A stretch of 64,000 nucleotides of DNA from Bacillota bacterium (GTDB lineage Bacteria > Bacillota > Clostridia > Peptostreptococcales > Anaerovoracaceae), in the NCBI GenBank assembly GCA_030525285.1, contig JAUNFA010000006.1, positions 1-64,000 on the forward strand, given 5' to 3'. The notes beneath the pieces were generated by a model that worked only from the letters and a program-made list of their open reading frames with translations, did not search any database and was not told where the DNA came from. Shown in pieces: positions 47,050-56,347 of the stretch. Numbering within the stretch: position 1 is the stretch's first letter; every line of letters starts with the position of its first letter. Made by a program: the position numbers and the translations under genes.

Positions 47050-47697
47050 ATGAGAGATGATATTAGAAGAACAGCAACACCCAAGGACCATCTTATCAAT
47101 GAGATAATTGATATTGAATGGAACATGTTTGATAAAGTTAACAACATAGGCGGCAGAGCCGGATGTCAGGACGACGGATGGACATTCTATGTTAACAGAT
47201 ACAGTCAGTTTGCCATTTACAATGTGGATGTTTTGTCTATGTACAGGGAGGATCTGGCAGAGGCTCAGATGCAGGGCAGGAATCTGATTACGGAGAAATA
47301 TGCCTATATGATGGAATTCACGGACAAGGCAAATTACGATGCAAATCTTAAAGCATACATGCCTGTGCCATCAGAAGAAAAGATTGACCTTATAGAAAAG
47401 ATATTGAGAATTCTGGTTATGAAGGAAGCTGAATTCGCGGAGATGTATCCTGGAATAAGCGGTAACAGCAGGCCTATCACAGGTGTAAACAAAATGGATG
47501 TTTCCTTTATGGTCTATACTATCGGTGAGCTTAAGACCTATTCTGAAAGAACTCTTAAAGGAATGTACGGAGCACTCGAAGAGCTTATTGCCAAGGGAGT
47601 TAGTCCCTCATATCTGATTCACAGGAATACCGTTGAGTTTTATGGCTATGAAGATCTTGATGATGCGGAGAACAAAATACTGCTGGGACGAGTATAA
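47050..47697 (+). CDS. DUF4125 family protein
   Basis: 215 aa from the ATG at 47050 (AAAGGGG upstream; an in-frame ATG at 47020 overlaps the previous gene). All-helical, soluble, with conserved-looking IIDIEWNMFDKVNN and GGRAGCQDD segments. It is the last gene of the trio. Function unknown. Confidence 0.78.
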   Translation: MRDDIRRTATPKDHLINEIIDIEWNMFDKVNNIGGRAGCQDDGWTFYVNRYSQFAIYNVDVLSMYREDLAEAQMQGRNLITEKYAYMMEFTDKANYDANLKAYMPVPSEEKIDLIEKILRILVMKEAEFAEMYPGISGNSRPITGVNKMDVSFMVYTIGELKTYSERTLKGMYGALEELIAKGVSPSYLIHRNTVEFYGYEDLDDAENKILLGRV

Positions 47698-47741
47698 TCA
47701 GAAACTAAAAAGCTTAAGTTTTGTGTGTATTGGAGAGTATT

Positions 47742-48575
47742 ATGATTGTTAATGGAGAGGAATTGTATTCAATCGGCGAAGTGAGCAAAATCTGCAATGT
47801 GTCGAAGAAGACATTACGATTCTACGACAAGATTGATTTGATATCACCGGATTATATTTCTGAAGAAAGTAAATACAGATACTACAGCAAAGAGACTCTT
47901 CTCTTCGTTCCAATTATCAAGTATTACAAGCAGATGGGCTTTAAGCTGGAAGAAATGAAGAACCTTCTGGATGGTGATACTTATGATGTTCAGCTTTTGG
48001 GATTTGGTCAGAAAATCGAAGAACTTAGGACAGAGCGTGAGAATATCAATGTGGCATACAAATCTGTTAAAGATTGGTACAATCTGATTCAGGAAGCAGA
48101 AAGTGTAATTGAAAACAATGTTACGGAAGTGGGCATCAAGTTTGTGGATTCCGTTACAACCTGCTGTATGATGCAGGAATTCCACCACAATTACAGGGAA
48201 TCTATAATAAACATTGAATGGACAAACCATCTGGATGAGATTAATCAGGCGATAACCGGTGCAGTACAGATTTATTTTCCTAATGCTAAAGAGAAACTGG
48301 AAGGAAAAGATACTAAAGCAATAATTTTCCAAAGAAATGTGCGTGACATTACAGATGGTGAGACGATTACCGTAGGTGGAAGGATGATGATTTCGGCATA
48401 TCACATAGGTCCTCATGATACATTAAACAAAACATATGCTAAGATATATGAATGGGCCGAAGCTCACGGATATAAATGCGGTGAATCGGCAATAGAGAGG
48501 TATGTTACGGATTACTGGACAATCAAACATGCGACGGAGTTTGTAACAGAGATTCTTATAGATATTGTAAAATAA
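47742..48575 (+). CDS. MerR-family regulator with GyrI-like effector domain
   Basis: 277 aa from the ATG at 47742 (GGAGAG upstream). N-terminal MerR winged helix (YSIGEVSKICNVSKKTLRFYDKIDL), a long dimerisation helix (about 80-125), and a C-terminal effector domain of the BmrR/GyrI type (about 130-277). The domain is suited to binding an organic, often cationic, ligand. It lies just upstream of the choline locus and is the likely regulator of the long-spacer promoter at 48874. A cationic inducer such as choline fits the domain type but is inference. Confidence 0.88.
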   Translation: MIVNGEELYSIGEVSKICNVSKKTLRFYDKIDLISPDYISEESKYRYYSKETLLFVPIIKYYKQMGFKLEEMKNLLDGDTYDVQLLGFGQKIEELRTERENINVAYKSVKDWYNLIQEAESVIENNVTEVGIKFVDSVTTCCMMQEFHHNYRESIINIEWTNHLDEINQAITGAVQIYFPNAKEKLEGKDTKAIIFQRNVRDITDGETITVGGRMMISAYHIGPHDTLNKTYAKIYEWAEAHGYKCGESAIERYVTDYWTIKHATEFVTEILIDIVK

Positions 48576-48588
48576 AGTGGATGTTCCA

Positions 48589-48631
48589 AAACATTCCCCT
48601 TAGGGTATTACCCTAAGGGGAATGTTTTTTG
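48589..48631 (+). terminator. Terminator after the MerR gene
   Basis: An 18-bp perfect stem (core ACATTCCCCTTAGGG, 48589-48606 with 48612-48629) and six T residues. Its inner part, TAGGGTATTACCCTA, repeats the TACCCTA element seen in the promoter downstream. Confidence 0.9.
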
Positions 48632-48754
48632 ACTTTTTGGTAAAGGTTTACAATTACTTTGGTATAGGGTAATCAGAATAAGAATGTGTTAAAAGTTGAA
48701 AGTGTGTGTGATGAAAAATTTAAAAAAGATTTAACCGTTGAAAATTCAAGGATA

Positions 48755-48986
48755 GAGCACTGTTTGCAACATAAGAAAAACAATGAAATGTTAGTGCTCC
48801 CTTTACCTTTTAAGATTGGACATGTTCTGTTCTGACATAAAAAATGTTTTTTAATCAAAAACGAAATTTATATTTGACGTACCCTACGGGCGAATGTTGT
48901 ATCATTAAACTACGTAATATTATGAAGAGTTCTCTTGGGAGCACAGATTTTTTAAATATTACACACCATAAGGGGGTAGGGAGCAC
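48755..48986. repeat. Four copies of a GAGCAC motif in the long intergenic region
   Basis: The 491-bp gap (48576-49066) holds no gene I can support. It contains GAGCAC (48755-48760), its complement in GTGCTCCC (48794-48801), and GGGAGCAC twice (48937-48944, 48979-48986, exactly 42 bp apart, four helical turns). The downstream pair lies in the mRNA leader, together with complementary AATATTAC and GTAATAT stretches. It could be an operator set or a structured leader; no known riboswitch matches. Confidence 0.5.
48874..48905 (+). promoter_or_regulatory. MerR-type long-spacer promoter of the choline microcompartment operon
   Basis: TTGACG (48874-48879) and TATCAT (48900-48905) are separated by 20 bp. 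A CCC-TAC-GGG dyad begins directly after the -35, the classic arrangement for activation by a MerR-family protein. It lies within the 491-bp region between the MerR and transporter genes. Confidence 0.65.
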
Positions 48987-49066
48987 GGGAAGTAATATCG
49001 TAAACGGTATTATGTGCATATCTTTTGTTATTGTTCATTATCAAAATCAAAAAGGAGGAAAAAATA

Positions 49067-50182
49067 ATGGGCGAAATGAATGTTGCGTCAGCAGCTCTTG
49101 AAGCTAAGAAGGCGCAGGAAAAATCATACCGCAAGAAGGGTATTTTTATCGCATTGATGTCAGGTTTTCTGTATGGTGGTTACACAGCATTCATGACACA
49201 GGGCATGGCAACAGGAATCTGGGTTGACTATTATGGTGCAACTGGTGTTGCTGCTGGACTTTCAGCATTCGCACTGGTTTACACACTGTCAGCTGTAGGT
49301 GCTGCAGTAAACGACCTTTGCTCAGCAATCTGGACAGTTATCTACGCAGGAATTATCGGAAGACTTGGTGACTTCGCAAGATGCATTAATACTAAACCAG
49401 GAAGAATCCTGATCTTAGCTGCTATCATCGGTGGTCCTATCGCATCAACTTGCTACGTTATCGGTCTGCAGATGGCAGGTTCAATCATCGTTCCTATCGC
49501 TGCACTCAACGCAGCAATCGGTGCTATCATCGGTAGAATTCTTTACAAGCAGCCTCTTACAGGCGGCATGATCTGTGGTATCGCAATCTGCTTCATCTCA
49601 GCAGTAATAATCGGTCTGTTCGGATACGGAATGCCTGAAGGCGGTATAGGAAGTATCTTCGGTAACATTTCAGGTCAGGCAGGACTTGGTATGTTTGCTG
49701 CATTCCTGGCTGCAGTTGGCTGGGGTGTTGAAGGTGCTGTAGGCGGATACGCTTGCTGCATGGTTGATACAGAAGTTGCTATCTGTATTCGTCAGTGCAC
49801 ATCAGGTATTGTTAATGCTGTTATCCTTTGCACAATTCTCGGAGCAATGGGTGGAGATGGAGCTGGCAAGGGTCTGAGCCTCGTTGCTGGAGCAATGACA
49901 GACGGTCCTTCAATCTGGATGTTCTTCATCGCAGGTATATTCGCATCATGGTCATTCAAGTTCTGGTACAAGGGTGCTTCAATGTGTGGTGCAGCTCTTG
50001 GTATGGGTTGTAACGGAATGTACGCATTCTGGGGACCATTCTACTGCCTCATCGTTTGCGGCCTTATTTTCGGAGCAGATGGTTACATGCTCGCATGGCA
50101 GGGCTGGGTTGGTGCTATCATCATGGCATGTGGTATCATGGTTCTTGCTATTTCACAGGATAGAGCTTCAAGAGCAGCTTAA
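49067..50182 (+). CDS. Drug/metabolite-transporter-like membrane protein (EamA type)
   Basis: 371 aa from the ATG at 49067 (AAGGAGG 8 nt upstream; the frame opens at 49025). After a charged N terminus there are about 10 hydrophobic segments of the DMT pattern, rich in Gly, Ala and Cys. Being first in the choline operon, it is likely to import choline or export trimethylamine. Other choline loci carry small EmrE-like proteins of the same superfamily. Codon use is strongly biased. Confidence 0.8.
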   Translation: MGEMNVASAALEAKKAQEKSYRKKGIFIALMSGFLYGGYTAFMTQGMATGIWVDYYGATGVAAGLSAFALVYTLSAVGAAVNDLCSAIWTVIYAGIIGRLGDFARCINTKPGRILILAAIIGGPIASTCYVIGLQMAGSIIVPIAALNAAIGAIIGRILYKQPLTGGMICGIAICFISAVIIGLFGYGMPEGGIGSIFGNISGQAGLGMFAAFLAAVGWGVEGAVGGYACCMVDTEVAICIRQCTSGIVNAVILCTILGAMGGDGAGKGLSLVAGAMTDGPSIWMFFIAGIFASWSFKFWYKGASMCGAALGMGCNGMYAFWGPFYCLIVCGLIFGADGYMLAWQGWVGAIIMACGIMVLAISQDRASRAA

Positions 50183-50203
50183 TGACAAAGGAGGACATAT
50201 AAA

Positions 50204-50470
50204 ATGAAACCATTATTCTTTGCAGTACTTAAGTACTTTGCTGCAGGTAACGAAGCTTGCAGAGCAGATGTACAGGCAGCACTGGCTGCTGATTACAGCA
50301 ATTTCAAAGCATTCAAAGACAAGGCAATGGATTTAGCTCTTATGACAGCTTGTTCAAACGGTCTTATCGATGAAAGCAGATACGAACTGGATGAAAACGG
50401 TAACCTGGTTATTTACTACAAGTCAAGCCAGGAAGGTATCGACACAATTAACAGCTACATTGCTGACTAA
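50204..50470 (+). CDS. Small conserved-looking protein of the choline operon, 88 aa
   Basis: Strong ribosome site (AAAGGAGG) and biased codons show it is expressed. The product is soluble, helical in the first 65 residues (MKPLFFAVLKYFAAGNEACR) with a short beta-like C terminus (NGNLVIYYKSS). I do not recognise a family. It lies between the transporter and the first shell gene and is closed off by a hairpin at 50487. Confidence 0.75.
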   Translation: MKPLFFAVLKYFAAGNEACRADVQAALAADYSNFKAFKDKAMDLALMTACSNGLIDESRYELDENGNLVIYYKSSQEGIDTINSYIAD

Positions 50471-50486
50471 TTAAAATTGTTTATAT

Positions 50487-50512
50487 CGCCGAAGACAATT
50501 TTGCCTTCGGCG
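50487..50512 (+). other. Intercistronic hairpin without T tract
   Basis: CGCCGAAG (50487-50494) pairs with CTTCGGCG (50505-50512). There is no U run, so it is more likely an RNA-stabilising or processing element, perhaps giving different mRNA levels for transporter and shell genes. Confidence 0.55.
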
Positions 50513-50553
50513 AGTTATAAATTGTTTTATGGAATTTGAAAGGAGAATTTAGC

Positions 50554-50853
50554 ATGAGGTATTATGCGAATGAAGCTCTCGGAATGATTGAATCAGTTGG
50601 CATGGTTCCGGTGCTTGATGGTTGCGACAAAATGCTGAAGGCTGCTGATGTAGAATTGATTGGATATGAAAATGTCGGATCAACTCTTGTTACAATGTTC
50701 ATTAAGGGCGATGTTGCAGCAGTTAAAGCTGCTGTTAAAGCCGGAGCAGAGGCCGCTGAAAAGCTTGGCAATCTGACAGCTGCCAGAGTAATTCCACGTC
50801 CAATTAGACCAATCGGAGACATCGTATCAATTTATGATGTCGATGAGCTATAG
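50554..50853 (+). CDS. Microcompartment hexameric shell protein (BMC-H) 1
   Basis: 99 aa from the ATG at 50554 (AAAGGAG upstream). Canonical BMC fold: [60 protein letters not shown], and the ending VIPRPIRPIGDIV. Six copies form a flat tile of the shell facet with a small pore. It stands 18 bp before a second shell gene. Confidence 0.92.
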   Translation: MRYYANEALGMIESVGMVPVLDGCDKMLKAADVELIGYENVGSTLVTMFIKGDVAAVKAAVKAGAEAAEKLGNLTAARVIPRPIRPIGDIVSIYDVDEL

Positions 50854-50871
50854 GAAGGAGAGGATTATAAT

Positions 50872-51183
50872 ATGGCAAGATCAGAAGCATTAGGAATAAT
50901 CGAAACTTTTGGTATCGTTTATTGTATCGAAGCTGCCGATGCTATGTGTAAGGCTGCAGATGTTGAACTTATTGGGTTCGAAAACACTGCATCAGGTTAC
51001 ATTTCAGCACTGGTAGAAGGCGATGTTGGCGCTTGCAAGACTGCAGTTGCAGCAGGCGTTAAAAGATTAGAAGAAATCGAAGGAAATCTTTACAGTAAGG
51101 TTGTAATTGCAAGACCGCATGAAGACCTGCAGAAGATTACAAGGATTTACACTGTTGAAGATCTGCTTCCTTATGAAGATTAA
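50872..51183 (+). CDS. Microcompartment hexameric shell protein (BMC-H) 2
   Basis: 103 aa. Canonical BMC-H: ALGIIETFGIVYCIEAADAM, VELIGFENTASGYISALVEG and VVIARPHEDL. The region that lines the pore (ASGYIS) differs from the first hexamer (VGSTLV), so the two tiles probably differ in pore chemistry. GGAGAGG precedes the ATG. Confidence 0.92.
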   Translation: MARSEALGIIETFGIVYCIEAADAMCKAADVELIGFENTASGYISALVEGDVGACKTAVAAGVKRLEEIEGNLYSKVVIARPHEDLQKITRIYTVEDLLPYED

Positions 51184-51228
51184 TCTCAATTAATCCGATA
51201 TTAAGCAGAAAGAAATGGAGAGTTGCAA

Positions 51229-52716
51229 ATGAACTTAAACATTATTGATAACGATTTGCTCTCTATCCAGGAAGCTCGAATTCTGGCGGAAAACGCACAT
51301 GAAGCCCAGCAGTCAATGGCTGATTTTACCCAAAAGGAGCTGGATGCTATCGTTGAGCAGGTAGCAGCGGCTGCGTCGGCACATGCAGAGGAACTGGCTA
51401 AGATGTCAGTTGAAGAAACAGATTATGGCAGATGGGAAGACAAATTCATCAAAAACAGATTCGCCAGCGAATTTCTTATGGCAAATCTCAGAGGAATGAA
51501 ATATGTCGGCATCGTAGACGTTGATGAGGAAAAGAAGATAGCGGATGTGGGAGTGCCAATGGGTGTTTTAGTAAGCCTTTGCCCTGCGACAAGCCCGGTA
51601 TCAACCGCTATATACAACACACTCATCGCTATTAAGTCGGGAAATGCGATAATCTTTTCGCCACATCCAAGAGCAATTAAAACAATTGGAAAGGTTATGG
51701 ACATTATGATTCAGGCAGCCGAAGAGGCAGGACTTCCACAGGGAGCACTGGCATATCTTCAGACTGTTACTAAGTCCGGAACCATTGAATTGATGAATCA
51801 TTCTGCAACCGCTCTGGTTATTAATACCGGTGTACCCGATATGCTGGATTACGCGTATCAGTCAGGCAAGCCGGTCATTTATGGCGGTGCGGGAAATGGC
51901 CCGGCCTTTATTGAGAGAACAGCCAACATTAAACAGGCTGTAACCGATATAATCGCCAGCAAAACTTTTGATAACGGTGTAGCTTCAGCAGCTGAACAGT
52001 CAGTAGTTGTAGACAAATGCATCGAGGGAGAAGTCAGAAGTGAATTTATTGCTAACGGGGCTTATTTCATGACAGATGAAGAGGCCGAAAAACTCGGTAA
52101 GCTATTTTACTTCAAGGACGGCTCACTTAATCCTGAGCTTTCAGGAAAGTGTGCGGCAGACCTTGCTAAGTGGGCTGAAATTCCAGCTCCACAAGATGTG
52201 AAGCTGCTGATTGCCGAACAGAAGTATGTATCGGAAGATAATCCTTATTCCAAGGGTAAACTTCTTCCTGTACTTTCATACTTCATTGAAGATGACTGGA
52301 TGAATGCATGCGAGAAGTGCATCGAGCTTCTCCTTACTGAGAGACAGGGACATTCATTAGTAATTCATTCCAATGATCCTGAAGTAATAGAGCAGTTCGC
52401 CGTTAAGAAACCGGTCGGAAGAGTTCTTGTCAATACACCTGCCGTATTCGGCAGTATGGGTGCGACGACAAATCTTTTCCCTGCATTTACCCTGGGAAGC
52501 GGATCAGCAGGACAGGGTATAACATCCGACAATGTATCACCGAAGAATCTGACATATACCAGAAAAGTGGGATATGGGGTAAGAAGAATCGGTGAGCTGG
52601 GAATAGGAACACCGGCGGATTCGGCAACAAAGAGCAATACTTTGCCTGAAGGAAACACGAGCGGTCTGCAGACACTGCAGGCACTTTTGGAACAGGCATT
52701 GGCAAATATTAAATAA
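51229..52716 (+). CDS. Aldehyde dehydrogenase homologue lacking the catalytic cysteine
   Basis: 495 aa from the ATG at 51229 (GGAG upstream). It is a full-length acylating aldehyde dehydrogenase fold, related to the second enzyme at 62593 and to AdhE/PduP. The NAD-binding regions (CPATSPVSTAIYN, FSPHPRA, GGAGNGPAFIERTA) are kept. The active-site segment reads SKTFDNGVASAAEQS where relatives have SKTFDNGxICASEQS, so Ser253 replaces the catalytic Cys. The N-terminal helix (LLSIQEARILAENAHEAQQS) and a C-terminal helix after a flexible linker (LQTLQALLEQALANIK) look like encapsulation peptides. It may be a structural or cofactor-binding partner. Confidence 0.88.
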   Translation: MNLNIIDNDLLSIQEARILAENAHEAQQSMADFTQKELDAIVEQVAAAASAHAEELAKMSVEETDYGRWEDKFIKNRFASEFLMANLRGMKYVGIVDVDEEKKIADVGVPMGVLVSLCPATSPVSTAIYNTLIAIKSGNAIIFSPHPRAIKTIGKVMDIMIQAAEEAGLPQGALAYLQTVTKSGTIELMNHSATALVINTGVPDMLDYAYQSGKPVIYGGAGNGPAFIERTANIKQAVTDIIASKTFDNGVASAAEQSVVVDKCIEGEVRSEFIANGAYFMTDEEAEKLGKLFYFKDGSLNPELSGKCAADLAKWAEIPAPQDVKLLIAEQKYVSEDNPYSKGKLLPVLSYFIEDDWMNACEKCIELLLTERQGHSLVIHSNDPEVIEQFAVKKPVGRVLVNTPAVFGSMGATTNLFPAFTLGSGSAGQGITSDNVSPKNLTYTRKVGYGVRRIGELGIGTPADSATKSNTLPEGNTSGLQTLQALLEQALANIK

Positions 52717-52754
52717 GTTATAACTCAGCATAGAATAGAAAGAAGGTAATAGAT

Positions 52755-55343
52755 TTGGATATTCGCGAATTTTCAGAACAGATTGCAAAGGCAACTGAGA
52801 ATATGTCAGAAGCTGAAAAGAATAACCTTATGAAGATGTTCCAGCAGGTTTCAAGCGAAATCGAAACAGTACCAGCTCAGCCGGCAGCTAATAATAATAA
52901 TGGAGAATTCATCTATTATTCATCAACTGCGGCTCCTACAACTGAGGTTGACGAAGATGGAGTACCTGTTGGCCCAACACAGAGAATTTCGAACCTTAAG
53001 GCAAACTTCCTTAAGCAGGTTCCTTCAATTTCAACACACAGAGCCCAGGCCTTCACTAAGGTAACTAAGGAAAACCCAGGTCTTCCTAGAATCTTACTCA
53101 GAGCTAAGTGTTTCAGATACGCTTGCGAAACAGCACCACTTGTAATTCAGGACGACGAGCTCATCGTTGGTGCTCCTAACGGTTCACCAAGAACTGGTGC
53201 ATTCTCACCTGATATCTGCTGGTACTGGCTGGAAGAAGAACTGGATACAATCGGAACACGTCCACAGGATCCATTCTACATTTCAGAAGAAGACAAGAGA
53301 ATTGTTACTGAAGAACTCATTCCATTCTGGAGAGGCAAGTCAGTAAGTGAATGCTGTTATGAACAGTACAAGGAAGCAGGCATCTGGCCTCTGACTCAGG
53401 AATCATACGTAACAGACTGCTCATACCACGCAGAAAACGGTGGTGGTGACTCAAACCCTGGATATGACGTTATCCTTATGAAGAAGGGTATGATGGACAT
53501 TCAGCAGGAAGCAAAGGATCACCTTGCTAAGCTTGATTACGAAAACCCTGAAGATCTGGACAAGATTTACTTCTACAAGGCGGCTATTGAAACTACTGAA
53601 GGCGTTATGACATATGCAAGAAGAATGTCAGAATACGCAGCTCAGATGGCAGCTCAGTGTTCAGATCCTAAGAGAAAAGCAGAACTGATGAAGATTTCAG
53701 AAGTTAATGCTAAGGTACCTGCTCACAAGCCTGAAAATTTCTACGAAGCAATTCAGGCAGTATTCACTATAGAATCGCTGCTTCCTGTAGAAGAAAACCA
53801 GACTGGTATGTCAATCGGAAGAGTTGACCAGTACATGTACCCATTCTACATCAATGACATTAAGTCAGGCAGAATGACAAACTTCGAAGCATTTGAACTG
53901 GCAAGCTGTATGCTTATCAAGATGTCGGAAATGATGTGGCTTACAAGTGCGGGCGCATCAGAATTCTTCGCAGGATACCAGCCATTCGTTAATATGTGCG
54001 TAGGTGGTCTGACAAGAGACGGCAGAGATGCTACAAACGAACTGACTTACCTGCTCATGGATGCTGTAAGACATACTAAGATCTACCAGCCATCACTGGC
54101 TTGCAGAATCAACAATAAGTCACCACAGAAGTATATGAAGAAGATTGTTGACGTTGTTCGTGCAGGAATGGGATTCCCAGCATGTCACTTCGACGATACT
54201 CACATCAAGATGATGCTCGCTAAGGGCGTTTCAATTGAAGATGCAAGAGACTACTGCCTCATGGGTTGTGTAGAACCTCAGAAGTCAGGAAGACTGTATC
54301 AGTGGACTTCAACAGCTTATACTCAGTGGCCAATCTGTATCGAACTGGTACTTAACCATGGTGTTCCACTCTGGTACGGCAAGCAGGTTGCTCCTGACTA
54401 TGGTGATATCGAACAGTATAAGACATACGAAGAGTTCGATGCTGCTGTAAAGGAAATGATCAAGTATGTTACTAAGTGGACTTCAGTAGCAACTGTAATT
54501 TCACAGAGAGTACACAGAGAAAAGGCTCCAAAGCCACTCATGTCCCTCATGTTTGAAGGATGTATGGAAAGTGGTAAGGACGTATCAGCAGGTGGTGCAA
54601 TGTACAACTTCGGACCTGGTGTTGTATGGTCAGGACTTGCTACATACATGGATTCAATGGCAGCAATCAAGAAGCTGGTATTTGATGACAAGAAATACAC
54701 AATGACGCAGCTGAACACAGCACTTAAGGCTGAATTCAAGGGATATGAACAGGTTAAGGCTGACTGTCTGGCTGCTCCTAAATATGGTAATGATGATGAC
54801 TATGTTGACTATATCGGTGCAGACCTTATAAACTTCACTGAAATGGAACACAGAAAGTTTAAGACTCTCTACTCAGTTCTGTCGCACGGTACATTATCAA
54901 TTTCAAACAACACTCCATTTGGTCAGCTCCTTGGAGCATCAGCAAATGGTCGTGATGCTTGGACACCACTTTCAGATGGTATTTCGCCTACTCAGGGTGC
55001 AGATAAGAAGGGCCCTACTGCTATTATTAAGTCAGTTTCAAAACTGGCAAATGATAACATGAACATCGGTTTGGTACATAACTTCAAGCTGATGTCTGGA
55101 CTTCTTGATACTCCAGAAGGTGAAAACGGAATCATCACTCTGTTAAGAACAGCATGTGCATTCGGTAACGGCGAAATGCAGTTCAACTACATTGATAACA
55201 AGACTCTTATTGATGCTCAGAAGCATCCTGAACAGTACAAGGATCTGGTTGTTCGTGTAGCAGGATACAGTGCATTCTTTACAGAACTGTGCGAAGACGT
55301 ACAGAACGAAATTATCAGCAGAACAACGCTGAACAACTTCTAG
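52755..55343 (+). CDS. cutC: Choline trimethylamine-lyase (glycyl radical enzyme)
   Basis: 862 aa. Cleaves choline to trimethylamine and acetaldehyde inside the shell. It starts at a TTG (52755) with AAGAAGG 9 nt upstream. CutC rather than another glycyl-radical enzyme: [18 protein letters not shown] gives Cys505, Glu507, Thr518 and Tyr522, and GGGD gives Asp232. All are spaced as in Desulfovibrio CutC (Cys489, Glu491, Thr502, Tyr506, Asp216). The radical glycine is Gly837 in RVAGYSAFF. An N-terminal amphipathic helix (4-35) and Asn/Pro linker (to about 55) precede the barrel. It has the short-form (type II) length, without the long N-terminal extension seen in Klebsiella. Confidence 0.95.
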   Translation: MDIREFSEQIAKATENMSEAEKNNLMKMFQQVSSEIETVPAQPAANNNNGEFIYYSSTAAPTTEVDEDGVPVGPTQRISNLKANFLKQVPSISTHRAQAFTKVTKENPGLPRILLRAKCFRYACETAPLVIQDDELIVGAPNGSPRTGAFSPDICWYWLEEELDTIGTRPQDPFYISEEDKRIVTEELIPFWRGKSVSECCYEQYKEAGIWPLTQESYVTDCSYHAENGGGDSNPGYDVILMKKGMMDIQQEAKDHLAKLDYENPEDLDKIYFYKAAIETTEGVMTYARRMSEYAAQMAAQCSDPKRKAELMKISEVNAKVPAHKPENFYEAIQAVFTIESLLPVEENQTGMSIGRVDQYMYPFYINDIKSGRMTNFEAFELASCMLIKMSEMMWLTSAGASEFFAGYQPFVNMCVGGLTRDGRDATNELTYLLMDAVRHTKIYQPSLACRINNKSPQKYMKKIVDVVRAGMGFPACHFDDTHIKMMLAKGVSIEDARDYCLMGCVEPQKSGRLYQWTSTAYTQWPICIELVLNHGVPLWYGKQVAPDYGDIEQYKTYEEFDAAVKEMIKYVTKWTSVATVISQRVHREKAPKPLMSLMFEGCMESGKDVSAGGAMYNFGPGVVWSGLATYMDSMAAIKKLVFDDKKYTMTQLNTALKAEFKGYEQVKADCLAAPKYGNDDDYVDYIGADLINFTEMEHRKFKTLYSVLSHGTLSISNNTPFGQLLGASANGRDAWTPLSDGISPTQGADKKGPTAIIKSVSKLANDNMNIGLVHNFKLMSGLLDTPEGENGIITLLRTACAFGNGEMQFNYIDNKTLIDAQKHPEQYKDLVVRVAGYSAFFTELCEDVQNEIISRTTLNNF

Positions 55344-55383
55344 AAACAATTAGTTTCAACTCACGGACGGGAGACATGAACAA

Positions 55384-56328
55384 ATGGTAGATAAGAATGT
55401 ATTAGAAAGAAAGGCATTCATATTCAACAGACAAAAATACAATATGTATGATGGACCCGGCGTAAGGACTCTGGTGTTTTTTAAGGGATGTCCGCTTCGT
55501 TGCAAGTGGTGTGCCAACCCTGAAGGACTTCACAGAAAATATCAGATTATGCTGAAACCAACAACATGTGTATCATGCGGCGCATGTGTTCCGGTTTGTC
55601 CGCAGAATCTGCACAGTATATCCGCTGACGGAGAGCATCTCATTGACAGAGATCATGACTGCATAGGTTGTGGTAAATGCGTTGAAAGCTGTCTGTATGA
55701 TGCACTTAAGGTTGCAGGAGAGCAGGTGCCGATATCCGAGCTTCTTGATTACGTACTGGAGGACAGAGCATTTTATGAACAGTCCGGCGGTGGCGTAACA
55801 CTCGGCGGCGGAGAATGTACCGCACAGCCTGAGGCTGCTATCAGCCTTTTGCAGGCCTGCAAGAACGAAGGCATTAATACAGCAATTGAAACGTGTGGAT
55901 ATACGAAAAAGGACAATATTCTGAAATATGCAGAATACGTTGACCTCTTTCTCTTCGACCTGAAGCACATTGATCCGGAAAGACATTTTGAACTTACGGG
56001 AGTAAGAAATGAAGTGATTCTCGAAAATCTTGAAGAACTCATCATGAAACGTAAGAATGTCAGAGTCAGGATGCCCATGCTGAAGGGGATAAACGACAGT
56101 GAGGCCGAAATTAAAGGAGTTATTGAGTTCCTGAAGCCATTTAGAGTTTTTAAGAACTTTAAGGGCATTGATCTTCTTCCATATCACAAGCTGGGTGTCA
56201 ACAAATATACTCAGTTGGGAATGGAATATCCGATTGAAGGAGACCCAAGTCTTAGCGAAGAAGATCTGGATCGTATAGAAGGTTGGATTAAGGAATATGA
56301 TTTCCCAGTCTCAGTTATCAGACACTAG
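55384..56328 (+). CDS. cutD: CutC-activating radical SAM enzyme
   Basis: 314 aa. Installs the glycyl radical on CutC. The AdoMet cluster site is Cys36-x3-Cys40-x2-Cys43 (GCPLRCKWC). Two ferredoxin-type clusters follow (Cys62/65/68/72 and Cys93/96/99/103), as in activases of the pyruvate formate-lyase group for BMC enzymes. TLGGGECTAQPE is the GGE motif. GGGAG precedes the ATG at 55384. It lies 40 bp after cutC. Confidence 0.95.
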   Translation: MVDKNVLERKAFIFNRQKYNMYDGPGVRTLVFFKGCPLRCKWCANPEGLHRKYQIMLKPTTCVSCGACVPVCPQNLHSISADGEHLIDRDHDCIGCGKCVESCLYDALKVAGEQVPISELLDYVLEDRAFYEQSGGGVTLGGGECTAQPEAAISLLQACKNEGINTAIETCGYTKKDNILKYAEYVDLFLFDLKHIDPERHFELTGVRNEVILENLEELIMKRKNVRVRMPMLKGINDSEAEIKGVIEFLKPFRVFKNFKGIDLLPYHKLGVNKYTQLGMEYPIEGDPSLSEEDLDRIEGWIKEYDFPVSVIRH

Positions 56329-56347
56329 TCATAGAAAGGTATAAATT

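Noticed and set aside
52755-55343. Reading the glycyl radical enzyme as glycerol/propanediol dehydratase or a pyruvate formate-lyase
   Set aside because: The Thr/Tyr pair after CVEP and the GGGD aspartate match choline lyase spacing exactly.
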